Source of the DNA: Burkholderia diffusa
GTDB taxonomy: Bacteria; Pseudomonadota; Gammaproteobacteria; Burkholderiales; Burkholderiaceae
Length of the DNA: 64,000 nucleotides
Direction of reading: 5' to 3'
NCBI RefSeq assembly: GCF_902499115.1
Contig: NZ_CABVPN010000014.1
Span: 124,001 to 188,000 of the forward strand
Shown here: piece after piece, positions 8,841-17,264 of the stretch
Layout: every line of letters starts with the position of its first letter
Position numbering within the stretch: position 1 is the stretch's first letter
Made by a program: the position numbers and the translations under genes
The notes under the pieces: model-generated
What the model was told of the DNA's origin: nothing
The model's database searches: none
What the model saw: the letters and a program-made list of their open reading frames with translations, nothing else

Positions 8841-10222
8841 GCGCGGCTCCCGAGCGCGTCGAGCAGCTTCTGATGCACGCCGCCGAAGCCGCCATTGCTC
8901 ATCACGAGCACGTGGTCGCCCGGGCGCGCGGCCTCGACGACCGATTTCACCAGCAGGTGGAGATCGTCGAACGCCCGGGCCTTGTCGCCGAGCGGCGCGA
9001 GCGCGTCGCCGAGGTTCCAGCCGAGCGCGTCGCGCCCGGTCGGGGCACCGTAGCCGAACACCAGGTCGGCGTCGGCGAGGCTTGCCGGCAATTGCGCCTT
9101 CATCACACCGAGCTTCATCGTGTTCGAACGCGGCTCGAGCACGGCGAGAATGCGGGAATTTTGGCGACCGATGCGCGCACGAAGGCCGGCGATCGTCGTT
9201 TCGATCGCGGTCGGATGGTGCGCGAAGTCGTCGTAGACGGTCACGCCGTCCACGCTGCCGCGCACTTCCATGCGCCGCTTCACGTTGCGGAACGATGCGA
9301 GGGATTCGGCGGCCTGCGCGGGCGGCACGCCGACGTGGCGCGCGGCGGCGATCGCCGCGAGCGCGTTCATCCGGTTGTGGTCGCCCTGCACCTGCCACGC
9401 GACTTCACCGACGCGCTCGGCCTGCGCGTACACCGCGAAACGCTCGTCGACCAGCACGCCGTCTTCGGCAGGCAGCGCCTGCCAGCCGCCGTCGACGCCG
9501 AAGCGCTCGACCTCGCTCCAGCAGCCGCGCGCGAGCACGCGCTCCAGCGCGTCCGAGCGGCCGTTGGTCACGATCCGGCCAACGCCCGGCACGGTGCGCA
9601 CGAGGTGATGGAATTGCGTCTCGATCGCGGCGAGATCCGGGAAGATGTCGGCGTGATCGAATTCGAGATTGTTGAGCACCGCGGTGCGCGGCCGGTAGTG
9701 GACGAACTTCGAGCGCTTGTCGAAGAACGCCGTATCGTACTCGTCGGCCTCGATCACGAAGAAACTCGAATCGGTCAGCCGCGCCGACACACCGAAGTTC
9801 AGCGGCACACCGCCGATCAGGAAGCCCGGGTTCAGGCCGGCATCTTCCAGCAGCCACGCGAGCATCGACGACGTGGTCGTCTTGCCGTGCGTGCCCGCGA
9901 CCGCCAGCACCCATTTACCGGCCAGCACGTGCTCGCCGAGCCATTGCGGGCCCGATACATACGGCAGGCCGCGATCGAGAATCGCCTCCATCAGCGGGTT
10001 GCCGCGCGTGACGACGTTGCCGATCACGAACAGGTCGGGCTTCAGCTCGATCTGCTCGGCGCCGTAGCCCTCGATCAGCGTGATGCCCTGCGCCTCGAGC
10101 TGCGTGCTCATCGGCGGATAGACGCCCGCGTCGCAACCCGTCACCGTGTGGCCCGCCTCGCGCGCGAGCACGGCGAGACCGCCCATGAAGGTGCCGCAGA
10201 TGCCAAGAATGTGGATGTGCAT
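8837..10222 (-). CDS. mpl: UDP-N-acetylmuramate:L-alanyl-gamma-D-glutamyl-meso-diaminopimelate ligase
   Basis: Recycles murein tripeptide by attaching it to UDP-MurNAc in the cytoplasm. 461 residues, Mur ligase fold. The N-terminal Rossmann segment is MHIHILGICGTFMGGLAVLA; the ATP-binding P-loop is VAGTHGKTTTSSMLAWLL; the central domain has IEADEYDTAFFDKRSKFVHY; the C-terminal domain has VYDDFAHHPTAIETTI. The IGGVPLNFGVSARL stretch separates Mpl from MurC. MurC itself is at 56917-58314. The start at MHIHI is chosen from the family N-terminus; the ribosome binding site is weak. ampD at 25040, another recycling gene, is in the same window. Confidence 0.96.
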   Translation of the reverse strand: MHIHILGICGTFMGGLAVLAREAGHTVTGCDAGVYPPMSTQLEAQGITLIEGYGAEQIELKPDLFVIGNVVTRGNPLMEAILDRGLPYVSGPQWLGEHVLAGKWVLAVAGTHGKTTTSSMLAWLLEDAGLNPGFLIGGVPLNFGVSARLTDSSFFVIEADEYDTAFFDKRSKFVHYRPRTAVLNNLEFDHADIFPDLAAIETQFHHLVRTVPGVGRIVTNGRSDALERVLARGCWSEVERFGVDGGWQALPAEDGVLVDERFAVYAQAERVGEVAWQVQGDHNRMNALAAIAAARHVGVPPAQAAESLASFRNVKRRMEVRGSVDGVTVYDDFAHHPTAIETTIAGLRARIGRQNSRILAVLEPRSNTMKLGVMKAQLPASLADADLVFGYGAPTGRDALGWNLGDALAPLGDKARAFDDLHLLVKSVVEAARPGDHVLVMSNGGFGGVHQKLLDALGSRA

Positions 10223-10456
10223 AGATGAATGCTTTCGCGCCGCCGGGCGCCGTCGATTCGGAAAGGAAGGTCTGCGGCACGCCGGACAGGCCGCCCGGCC
10301 AACGACTTTCGCCGCGACACAAAGACCGTCATTGTAACTGACGGCCCGCCCTGCCCGGCGGCCCGAACGATGGATCCGAACACCGCGCGGCGCGGCGGGC
10401 GGCACCCGGCCGCACCGCGTTCGGCCGTGGCGGCGATCGAGTATGATTGCCGGATC

Positions 10457-11101
10457 ATGTCTCGCAAACCTCTTGTCGACCCGCGGCGCGCCCGCGAGGA
10501 AATTGCCCAGTCCGCCGCCCGCCTGATCGCGGAGGACGGCCTCGATTACGCCAGCGCGAAACGCAAGGCCGCGCGCCAGTTGTTCGGCGATACGCGCGTT
10601 GCCGGCGAATGGCTGCCTGATAACGATCTGATCGAGGAAGAACTGCGCGAGTACCTCGCCCTGTTCCAGAGCGACACACAGCCGGACGAACTGCGCCGCC
10701 TGCGCGAGATCGCGCTCGACTGGATGCGCCGGCTCGCCGAGTTCAATCCGTACGTGACGGGCGCGGTGCTGAACGGCACCGCGAACGCGCATTCGGACAT
10801 CCATTTGCAGATATTCACCGACAACTCGAAGGACGTCGCGATCTACCTGCTGAACCAGAACGTTCAGTACGACGTGTCCGAAACGCGGCATTTCGCCGGT
10901 CGCGCCGACGTCGAGACGCTCAGCTTCCTGTGGCGCCCGCGACGCGACGTGGACGCGATCGGCATTCACGTCGCGCTCTACGCGAGCGACGACCTGCGCG
11001 GCGCGGTCAAGGCCGACGCCCGCGGCCGGGTCGCCCGCGCCGACGCCACCGCGTTGCGCGCGCTGCTCGAGGCCAGCAACGCCCCTTCCGAACCGGAATG
11101 A
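10457..11101 (+). CDS. conserved hypothetical protein
   Basis: 214 residues; I do not recognise a characterised family. The first ~60 residues are a charged helical segment (REEIAQSAARLIAEDGLDYA, then SAKRKAARQLFG). The remainder is a mixed alpha/beta domain with LNGTANAHSDIHLQIFTDN, which vaguely resembles a nucleotidyltransferase-type strand-turn (G-x-x-x-x-x-SDIxL). That similarity is only suggestive. It has no signal peptide or membrane span. It is divergent from mpl and lies 7 bp upstream of the TlpA-like gene, so the two are probably co-transcribed. A TATGAT hexamer at 10442-10447 ends 9 bp before the ATG; if used as a -10, the mRNA would be nearly leaderless. Confidence 0.8.
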   Translation: MSRKPLVDPRRAREEIAQSAARLIAEDGLDYASAKRKAARQLFGDTRVAGEWLPDNDLIEEELREYLALFQSDTQPDELRRLREIALDWMRRLAEFNPYVTGAVLNGTANAHSDIHLQIFTDNSKDVAIYLLNQNVQYDVSETRHFAGRADVETLSFLWRPRRDVDAIGIHVALYASDDLRGAVKADARGRVARADATALRALLEASNAPSEPE

Positions 11102-11108
11102 TTCAACG

Positions 11109-11663
11109 ATGATGATGAAACGCATGTTGGCGCTCGCGGTGGTCGCGGCCGCCGCCGTCGCCGGCGGAATCGCCGCCGGCCATTGGTTCCGCGGCGGCAG
11201 CGCCGATGACGGCGTCGCCGTCGCCGCACCCGCCGCGAACGGCAGCCCGGTCGACCAGCTGTGGGCCGCGTCGCTGACCGGTGTCGACGGCAAGCCGGCG
11301 TCGCTCGCTTCCTTCAAGGGCCAGAAGGTCGTGGTCAATTTCTGGGCGTCATGGTGCGGCCCGTGCGTCGAAGAGATGCCGGAGCTCGTCGCGCTGTCGC
11401 ACCAATACAAGCAGAAGGGGATCCGTTTCATCGGGATCGGCGTCGATTCCGACCAGAACGTGAAGAACTTTCTGCAGAAGGTGAAGGTCGACTATCCGGT
11501 TTTCGTCAGCGGTTATGCGGGCGCCGATCTGGCCCGTAATTTCGGAAATACCGCCGGCGCGCTGCCGTTTACGGTCGTCATCGACGAAACCGGCAAGATT
11601 CGCGAGACAAAATTGGGACAAATCCAACCGGCCGAGCTGAAAAAGACCCTCGACGCGTTGTGA
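11109..11663 (+). CDS. TlpA/ResA-like thiol-disulfide oxidoreductase, membrane-anchored
   Basis: 184 residues. An N-terminal signal anchor (KRMLALAVVAAAAVAGGIAA) precedes a periplasmic thioredoxin-like domain with the active site FWASWCGPCVEEMPELVAL and the cis-Pro region GALPFTVVID. Members reduce or oxidise cysteines in periplasmic proteins, for example during cytochrome c maturation; the partner here is unknown. A CcsA-type protein sits at 25958 but is not adjacent. The start is one of three consecutive Met codons (11109, 11112, 11115). It follows the hypothetical gene by 7 bp. Confidence 0.9.
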   Translation: MMMKRMLALAVVAAAAVAGGIAAGHWFRGGSADDGVAVAAPAANGSPVDQLWAASLTGVDGKPASLASFKGQKVVVNFWASWCGPCVEEMPELVALSHQYKQKGIRFIGIGVDSDQNVKNFLQKVKVDYPVFVSGYAGADLARNFGNTAGALPFTVVIDETGKIRETKLGQIQPAELKKTLDAL

Positions 11664-11797
11664 TCGCCCTGAACGGCTGCCTGCGCGTTGGCGGCGATTT
11701 GTGCGTCGATCGCCGCAATTTCACGTGAATTCGCTGATACTTTGCGGCCGCACCGGTAATTCTTGCAGGTCCGGCGCGCCCGGCCGTTCGGCAAAAC

Positions 11798-11827
11798 TAG
11801 ACAAATTTCTCTAAATAGCGCTAAAGT
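11798..11827 (+). promoter_or_regulatory. possible promoter for aroQ-accBC
   Basis: TAGACA (11798-11803) and TAAAGT (11822-11827), spaced 18 bp, sit in an AT-rich patch 31 bp before the aroQ ATG. The -35 has one mismatch to consensus and the -10 has two. Confidence 0.35.
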
Positions 11828-11857
11828 TCGCGCAATTCCGCAGAAATAGAAGCGACC

Positions 11858-12310
11858 ATGACACGATTGCTGGTGCTGCACGGCCCCAACCTGAACCTTC
11901 TCGGCACCCGGGAACCGGAGGTGTACGGCCGCGTCACGCTCGCGCAGATCGATCAAGCGCTTGCCGCGCGGGCGCAGGAGGCCGGCGCCGAACTGTCGTC
12001 GTTCCAGAGCAACCATGAAGGCGCGCTCGTCGACCGCATCCAGGCCGCGCGGGAGGAACAGACCGATTTCATCCTGATCAATCCCGCCGCGTATACGCAC
12101 ACGAGCGTCGCGATCCGGGACGCGATCGCCGGCGTTGGCATCCCGTTCGTCGAGGTTCATCTGTCGAACGTGCACCGCCGCGAAGCCTTCAGGCATCACT
12201 CCTACTTTTCCGACCAGGCCGAAGGCGTGATCTGCGGGCTCGGCTGGAAAGGTTATCTGTACGCGCTCGAGTACGCGCTCGACAAGCTGCAAGGCGCGTC
12301 GCGCGGCTGA
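11858..12310 (+). CDS. aroQ: type II 3-dehydroquinate dehydratase
   Basis: Converts 3-dehydroquinate to 3-dehydroshikimate, third step of the shikimate pathway; a cytoplasmic dodecamer in known members. 150 residues, the usual length. Signatures: LVLHGPNLNLLGTREPEVYG at the N-terminus (with the catalytic Tyr), FQSNHEGALVDRI, LINPAAYTHTSVAIRDAI and the catalytic His region FVEVHLSNVHRREAFRHHS. Placement directly before accB-accC is a common betaproteobacterial/gammaproteobacterial arrangement. A hairpin lies between it and accB. Confidence 0.98.
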   Translation: MTRLLVLHGPNLNLLGTREPEVYGRVTLAQIDQALAARAQEAGAELSSFQSNHEGALVDRIQAAREEQTDFILINPAAYTHTSVAIRDAIAGVGIPFVEVHLSNVHRREAFRHHSYFSDQAEGVICGLGWKGYLYALEYALDKLQGASRG

Positions 12311-12327
12311 TTTCGCGATCTAGATTC

Positions 12328-12348
12328 AGCGCCGGTCCCACCGGCGCT
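12328..12348 (+). other. stem-loop between aroQ and accB
   Basis: Perfect 9-bp stem AGCGCCGGT/ACCGGCGCT with a CCC loop, followed by only three Ts. It could be a weak terminator or attenuator that sets accBC expression relative to aroQ, or an mRNA processing/stability element. Confidence 0.5.
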
Positions 12349-12374
12349 TTCACGTATTGAAAGGGGAATTCCCG

Positions 12375-12851
12375 ATGGATCTTCGTAAGCTGAAAACTCT
12401 GATCGACCTCGTCTCCGAATCCGGCATCTCCGAGCTGGAAGTGACGGAAGGCGAAGGCAAGGTGCGTATCGTCAAGAACGCGCCGCCGGTCTATGTCCAG
12501 CCGACGGGCGGATTTGCCCCGCAGGTCAGCGCGCCGGCCCCGGCGGTCGCGCTGCCGACCGAAGGCGCGGCTGCCGCGCCGGCCGCGGGCGCCGCTGCCG
12601 CGCCCGCCGTGCCGCAAGGCCACGTCGTGACGTCGCCGATGGTCGGCACGTTCTATCGCGCGCCGTCGCCGGGCGCGGACCCGTTCGTCCAGGTGGGCGA
12701 CACGGTCAAGGAAGGCCAGACGATCTGCATCATCGAAGCAATGAAGCTGCTCAACGAGATCGAATCGGACAAGGCCGGCGTGATCAAGGAAATCCTCGTC
12801 GAGAACGGCCAGGCCGTCGAATACGGCCAGCCGCTTTTCGTGATCGGCTAA
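12375..12851 (+). CDS. accB: acetyl-CoA carboxylase biotin carboxyl carrier protein
   Basis: 158 residues; carries the biotin that shuttles CO2 from biotin carboxylase to acetyl-CoA in the first step of fatty-acid synthesis. Begins MDLRKLKTLIDLVSESGISE, the conserved AccB N-terminus. An Ala/Pro-rich linker spans about residues 45-80, then the biotinyl domain contains SPMVGTFYRAPSPGADPFV and the biotinylated Lys in CIIEAMKLLNEIE. The start is chosen from the family N-terminus and the AAAGGGG at 12360-12366. accC follows after 84 bp that contain another GC-rich hairpin. Confidence 0.98.
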   Translation: MDLRKLKTLIDLVSESGISELEVTEGEGKVRIVKNAPPVYVQPTGGFAPQVSAPAPAVALPTEGAAAAPAAGAAAAPAVPQGHVVTSPMVGTFYRAPSPGADPFVQVGDTVKEGQTICIIEAMKLLNEIESDKAGVIKEILVENGQAVEYGQPLFVIG

Positions 12852-12935
12852 GTCCGCCGCGCGGCCTGCGGGCCGCGCGCCGCCGATGCTCGCCAGGCGC
12901 CGTTCGCGCGCCCCTCGAAGAGACGAATACTCGCT

Positions 12936-14303
12936 ATGTTTGAAAAAATCCTCATTGCCAACCGCGGTGAAATCGCGCTGCGCATCCAGCGCGCGTGCCG
13001 CGAACTCGGCGTCAAGACGGTGGTCGTCTACTCGGAAGCCGACAAGGAAGCCAAGTACGTGCGCCTCGCGGACGAAGCCGTCTGTATCGGCCCGGCCCCG
13101 TCGAACCTGAGCTACCTGAACATGCCGGCGCTGATCAGCGCCGCGGAAGTCACCGATGCCGAGGCGATCCACCCCGGCTACGGCTTCCTGTCGGAGAACG
13201 CCGACTTCGCGGAACGCGTCGAGCAGTCGGGCTTCACGTTCATCGGCCCGCGCCCGGAAACGATCCGCATGATGGGTGACAAGGTCACCGCGAAGCAGAC
13301 GATGATCAAGACCGGCGTGCCATGCGTGCCGGGCTCGGAAGGCGCGTTGCCGGACGATCCGAAGGAGATCGTGAAGATTGCGCGCGCGATCGGCTATCCG
13401 GTCATCATCAAGGCGGCGGGCGGCGGCGGCGGGCGCGGGATGCGCGTCGTGCACACCGAGGCCGCGCTCGTCAACGCGGTCAACATGACCCGCGAGGAAG
13501 CCGGCCGTGCGTTCGGCAACCCGCAGGTGTACATGGAGAAGTTCCTCGAGAACCCGCGCCACATCGAGATCCAGGTGCTGTCGGACGCGCACAAGAACGC
13601 GATCTGGCTCGGCGAGCGCGACTGCTCGATGCAGCGCCGTCACCAGAAGGTGATCGAGGAAGCGCCGGCGCCCGGCATTCCGCGCCGCCTGATCGAGCGC
13701 ATCGGCGACCGCTGCGCGGACGCGTGCAAGAAGATGGGCTATCTCGGCGCGGGCACGTTCGAATTCCTGTACGAGAACAACGAGTTCTACTTCATCGAGA
13801 TGAACACGCGCGTGCAGGTCGAGCATCCGGTGTCGGAGCTGATCACGGGCGTCGACATCGTGCAGGAACAGATCCGCATCGCGGCCGGCGAGAAGCTCGC
13901 GCTGCGCCAGCGCGACATCCAGTTCCGCGGACATGCGATCGAATGCCGGATCAACGCCGAAGATCCGTTCAAGTTCACGCCGTCGCCGGGCCGGATCACG
14001 TCGTGGCATACGCCGGGCGGTCCCGGCGTGCGCGTCGACTCCCACGCCTACAATGGCTATTTCGTGCCGCCGAACTATGATTCGATGATCGGCAAGCTGA
14101 TCACCTACGGCGCGACGCGCGACCAGGCGATCCGCCGGATGCGCATCGCGCTGTCGGAGATGGTCGTCGAAGGCATCCAGACCAACATCCCGCTGCACCG
14201 CGAGCTGATGATCGACTCGAAGTTCGTCGAAGGCGGCACCAGCATCCATTACCTCGAAAACCGGCTCGCGCAGAAGCAGCAGGTCGCACCGGAAGAAGCG
14301 TAA
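12936..14303 (+). CDS. accC: acetyl-CoA carboxylase biotin carboxylase subunit
   Basis: 455 residues; ATP-dependent carboxylation of biotin on AccB. Full-length ATP-grasp enzyme: N-terminal MFEKILIANRGEIALRIQRA, the glycine-rich loop IIKAAGGGGGRGMRVVH, VYMEKFLENPRHIEIQVL, ERDCSMQRRHQKVIEEAPAP, and the C-terminal FIEMNTRVQVEHPVSELITG with catalytic residues. It lies between accB and prmA (2-bp gap to prmA), all on one probable transcript. The accA and accD subunits are not in this window. Confidence 0.98.
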   Translation: MFEKILIANRGEIALRIQRACRELGVKTVVVYSEADKEAKYVRLADEAVCIGPAPSNLSYLNMPALISAAEVTDAEAIHPGYGFLSENADFAERVEQSGFTFIGPRPETIRMMGDKVTAKQTMIKTGVPCVPGSEGALPDDPKEIVKIARAIGYPVIIKAAGGGGGRGMRVVHTEAALVNAVNMTREEAGRAFGNPQVYMEKFLENPRHIEIQVLSDAHKNAIWLGERDCSMQRRHQKVIEEAPAPGIPRRLIERIGDRCADACKKMGYLGAGTFEFLYENNEFYFIEMNTRVQVEHPVSELITGVDIVQEQIRIAAGEKLALRQRDIQFRGHAIECRINAEDPFKFTPSPGRITSWHTPGGPGVRVDSHAYNGYFVPPNYDSMIGKLITYGATRDQAIRRMRIALSEMVVEGIQTNIPLHRELMIDSKFVEGGTSIHYLENRLAQKQQVAPEEA

Positions 14304-14305
14304 GC

Positions 14306-15208
14306 ATGAGTTATCGCGAACTCGTCGTCGAACTGGCCCGTGAGCATGCGGAGGCGCTGTCCGACGCACTGCTCGACCTCGGCGCGCTGTCGGTGTCCGT
14401 CGAGGACGCCGACGCCGACACGCCCGACGAACAGCCGCTCTTCGGCGAGCCGGGCCTCGTGCCCGAACGCACCGCGTGGCAGCACTCGCGCGTGATCGCG
14501 CTGCTGTCGCCCGATCACGAGCCGGCCGTGCTGCTCGCGGCGGCCGCGAACGAGATCGGCATCGCCGATACGCCGAAGTTCGACGTGCGCGAAGTCGAGG
14601 AGCAGGACTGGGTGCGGCTCACGCAGTCGCAGTTCGAGCCGATTCCGATCGGCGAGCGGATCTGGGTCGTGCCGTCGTGGCACGACGCTCCCGACCCCGA
14701 CGCACTGATCCTCGAACTCGACCCCGGTCTCGCATTCGGCACGGGCAGCCACCCGACCACGCGCCTGTGCATGGAATGGCTCGAACAGTCGGTCAAGCCC
14801 GGCCAGTCCGTGCTCGACTACGGCTGCGGCTCGGGCATCCTCGCGATCCTCGCGAAGAAATGCGGGGCGAACCCCGTGGTCGGCATCGACATCGATCCGC
14901 AAGCGGTCGAATCGGCGCGACAGAACAGCGAACGCAACCATGCGGAAGTGACGTACGGGCTGCCCGACGCGTGCCCGGCCGGAGAATTCGACATCGTCGT
15001 CGCCAACATCCTGTCGAACCCGCTGAAGCTGATGGCGTCGATGCTCGCATCGAAGGTGAAACCGGGCGGGCGCATCGCGCTGTCGGGCGTGCTCGCGCGC
15101 CAGGCGGACGAAGTCGCGGCCGTCTATGCGCGCTATGTCGACATCTCGGTCTGGCGCGAACACGAAGGTTGGGTATGCCTCGCCGGAACGCGGCGGGAAA
15201 GCCATTAG
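14306..15208 (+). CDS. prmA: ribosomal protein L11 methyltransferase
   Basis: 300 residues, SAM-dependent trimethylation of ribosomal protein L11. The N-terminal substrate-recognition domain begins SYRELVVELAREHAEALSDA. The methyltransferase domain has LAFGTGSHPTTRLCMEWLE, motif I LDYGCGSGILAILA, GIDIDPQAVESARQN and the NPPF-like position as VVANILSNPLKLMA. The start lies 2 bp after the accC stop, so translation is probably coupled. The accBC-prmA order is widespread in proteobacteria. Confidence 0.97.
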   Translation: MSYRELVVELAREHAEALSDALLDLGALSVSVEDADADTPDEQPLFGEPGLVPERTAWQHSRVIALLSPDHEPAVLLAAAANEIGIADTPKFDVREVEEQDWVRLTQSQFEPIPIGERIWVVPSWHDAPDPDALILELDPGLAFGTGSHPTTRLCMEWLEQSVKPGQSVLDYGCGSGILAILAKKCGANPVVGIDIDPQAVESARQNSERNHAEVTYGLPDACPAGEFDIVVANILSNPLKLMASMLASKVKPGGRIALSGVLARQADEVAAVYARYVDISVWREHEGWVCLAGTRRESH

Positions 15209-15253
15209 AATAGCGCTGTCCTTCACTTTGGCCAGCAGGCCGCCCGGCTCGAC

Positions 15254-16594
15254 ATGCTTCTTGCGACGCGCTGCCCTCATTGCGAAACCGTCTTCCGGCT
15301 GCAGCAGGAACAGCTCTCGCTGCATGACGGGCTCGTGCGCTGCGGACACTGCCATCAGGTCTTCAACGCGTCGCAGTCGCTCGTTCCCGAACCGGCACGG
15401 CGGCCCGAGCCGGCGCTGACCGAAGCGGCACCGGCCGGGCCGGCCGCCGCCGAACCGCAACACGAAGCCGCGCCCGTGCGGCTCTTCACCACCGACGCAC
15501 CGGTCGAGCCGGCGCCCGGTTCCGACTACAAGCCCGAAGGCTGGGACATGTGGGCGCCGTGGCTCGATGCCGGCGTCGACCCGTCCCTGCAGCACAACGT
15601 ACAGACCGTGCGCACCGAGCCGCTGGTGCCGCTCGCGCTGCCGGCCATGGACGCCGGTGTCGTCCACCTCTCCGGCACGCCCGCCCCGATCGCATCGGCC
15701 CCCGCCGAACTGCACGCTGTCGCGTCGGCCGAGCCGGACTTGGCGGGGCACGAAACCGACTCATCCGGCACATCGCGGGCCACGGCACCCGCCGAATCCG
15801 ACCTGCGCGAACCGCGCTTCGTCGCGCACACGCCGTCGGCCACCGACGCGAACGAACCCATCGGCAACGCGCACTTCTCCGTACCCGACGACGAACACGC
15901 ACCGCGCGAACCGCGCTTCGCATTCACGCCGGCGCAAGCCGTCCCTGAACACGATGCCAACGCCGACACGCGCGCCGCCGGACCGGCCGCGGCCGCCAGC
16001 GAAACGGCTGCCCAACCGGCCGTCAGATCGGCCGCGCCCTTCCCCGCCACACTGGCCGACGACGATCGCCCGCACTTCGCCGTGACCCGCGAGACGCGCG
16101 CGCCAGAGCGACGCGGGATGCTCGGCGGCTTTTTCGGCGGACTCATCGCTGCCGCGCTCGCGGTGCTGCTCGTCGCGCAACTCGCGTGGTGGCAGCGCGA
16201 AACCGTGATGATCTACTGGCCGGTCACGCAGGGCTGGTTCCGGCAGGCGTGCGCGCCGCTCGGCTGCACGGTCACGCCGCCGCGCGCGATCGACGGCCTG
16301 CGGCTCGACGCGGCCGATCTGCGCCAGCTCGACGGCCCGCGCGTGCTGGAGTTGAAGGTACCGCTGACGAACCGCTACCGCGTCGCACTCGCCTACCCGT
16401 CTCTCGAGCTGACGCTGCTCGACGACACGAATCACGTGACCGTGCGCCGCGTGCTTGCGCCGCGCGACTACGTCCGCCCGGGCACGCCGATCGACGCCGG
16501 GCTGCCGCCCGGCACGACGCGGACGATGGTCGTCCGTCTCGACACGAACGGCGCGCCCGCCTCGAATTTCCGCGTCCAGATCTTCTATCCGTGA
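15254..16594 (+). CDS. zinc-ribbon (MJ0042-type) and DUF3426 membrane protein
   Basis: 446 residues. The N-terminus is a zinc ribbon with two CxxC pairs (TRCPHCETVFRLQQ and RCGHCHQVFNAS). A long Ala/Pro/Glu-rich, probably disordered linker follows (residues ~50-285). Then come one membrane span (GGFFGGLIAAALAVLLVAQL) and a C-terminal periplasmic DUF3426 domain (residues ~315-446). The layout suggests a cytoplasmic zinc sensor or adaptor tethered to an envelope domain; the function is not established. It follows prmA by 45 bp, as in many betaproteobacteria. Confidence 0.85.
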   Translation: MLLATRCPHCETVFRLQQEQLSLHDGLVRCGHCHQVFNASQSLVPEPARRPEPALTEAAPAGPAAAEPQHEAAPVRLFTTDAPVEPAPGSDYKPEGWDMWAPWLDAGVDPSLQHNVQTVRTEPLVPLALPAMDAGVVHLSGTPAPIASAPAELHAVASAEPDLAGHETDSSGTSRATAPAESDLREPRFVAHTPSATDANEPIGNAHFSVPDDEHAPREPRFAFTPAQAVPEHDANADTRAAGPAAAASETAAQPAVRSAAPFPATLADDDRPHFAVTRETRAPERRGMLGGFFGGLIAAALAVLLVAQLAWWQRETVMIYWPVTQGWFRQACAPLGCTVTPPRAIDGLRLDAADLRQLDGPRVLELKVPLTNRYRVALAYPSLELTLLDDTNHVTVRRVLAPRDYVRPGTPIDAGLPPGTTRTMVVRLDTNGAPASNFRVQIFYP

Positions 16595-16666
16595 CGCCCC
16601 GCGGCGCGTGCATGCGCGCCGTCTCAACCCGCGCGCCGCAGCGGCGCGCTATTTCGGAGCACGAAC

Positions 16667-17170
16667 ATGAGCAAAGTTACGCTGGGTGGCAACCCGATCG
16701 ATCTCGCCGGCACGTTCCCGGCCGTCGGCTCGCAAGCCCCCGACTTCAAGCTGGTCGGCAAGGACCTCGCCGATCTGTCGCTCGCCAGCTTCGCCGGCAA
16801 GCGCAAGGTGCTGAACATCGTCCCGAGCCTCGACACGCCGACCTGCGCGACGTCGACCCGCAAGTTCAACGAAGCCGCGTCGTCGCTCGACAACACGGTC
16901 GTGATCGTCGTATCCGGCGACCTGCCGTTCGCCGCCACGCGCTTCTGCACGACGGAAGGCCTCGCGAACGTCGTGACGGCTTCGACGTTCCGCGGCGCCC
17001 GCGCGTTCGCGAACGCGTACGGCGTCGACGTGACGAGCGGCCCGCTGAATGGCCTGACGGCCCGCGCGGTCGTCGTGCTCGACGCGCAGGACAAGGTGAT
17101 CCACGCGGAACTCGTCGGCGAGATCAAGGACGAGCCGAATTACGACGCAGCGCTCGCCGCACTGAAGTAA
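16667..17170 (+). CDS. tpx: thiol peroxidase (Tpx-type atypical 2-Cys peroxiredoxin)
   Basis: 167 residues; reduces lipid and other hydroperoxides using thioredoxin. Signatures: MSKVTLGGNPIDLAGTFPAV, the peroxidatic Cys in SLDTPTCATSTRKFNE and the resolving Cys in ATRFCTTEGLANV, spaced as in Tpx. AFANAYGVDV and the C-terminal AALAALK match family length. Transcribed with flanking plus-strand genes or alone; 72 bp separate it from the DUF3426 gene. A second, Prx5-like peroxiredoxin is at 51847. Confidence 0.97.
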   Translation: MSKVTLGGNPIDLAGTFPAVGSQAPDFKLVGKDLADLSLASFAGKRKVLNIVPSLDTPTCATSTRKFNEAASSLDNTVVIVVSGDLPFAATRFCTTEGLANVVTASTFRGARAFANAYGVDVTSGPLNGLTARAVVVLDAQDKVIHAELVGEIKDEPNYDAALAALK

Positions 17171-17264
17171 CCCGCTGCCGCCCGGCCCTGCCGCGCGAGG
17201 CCCGACGGCCTCGGCGCACCGGCCGGGCGGCCGCTTCCTTTTGCTCTCTACAGGAACGCACGCC

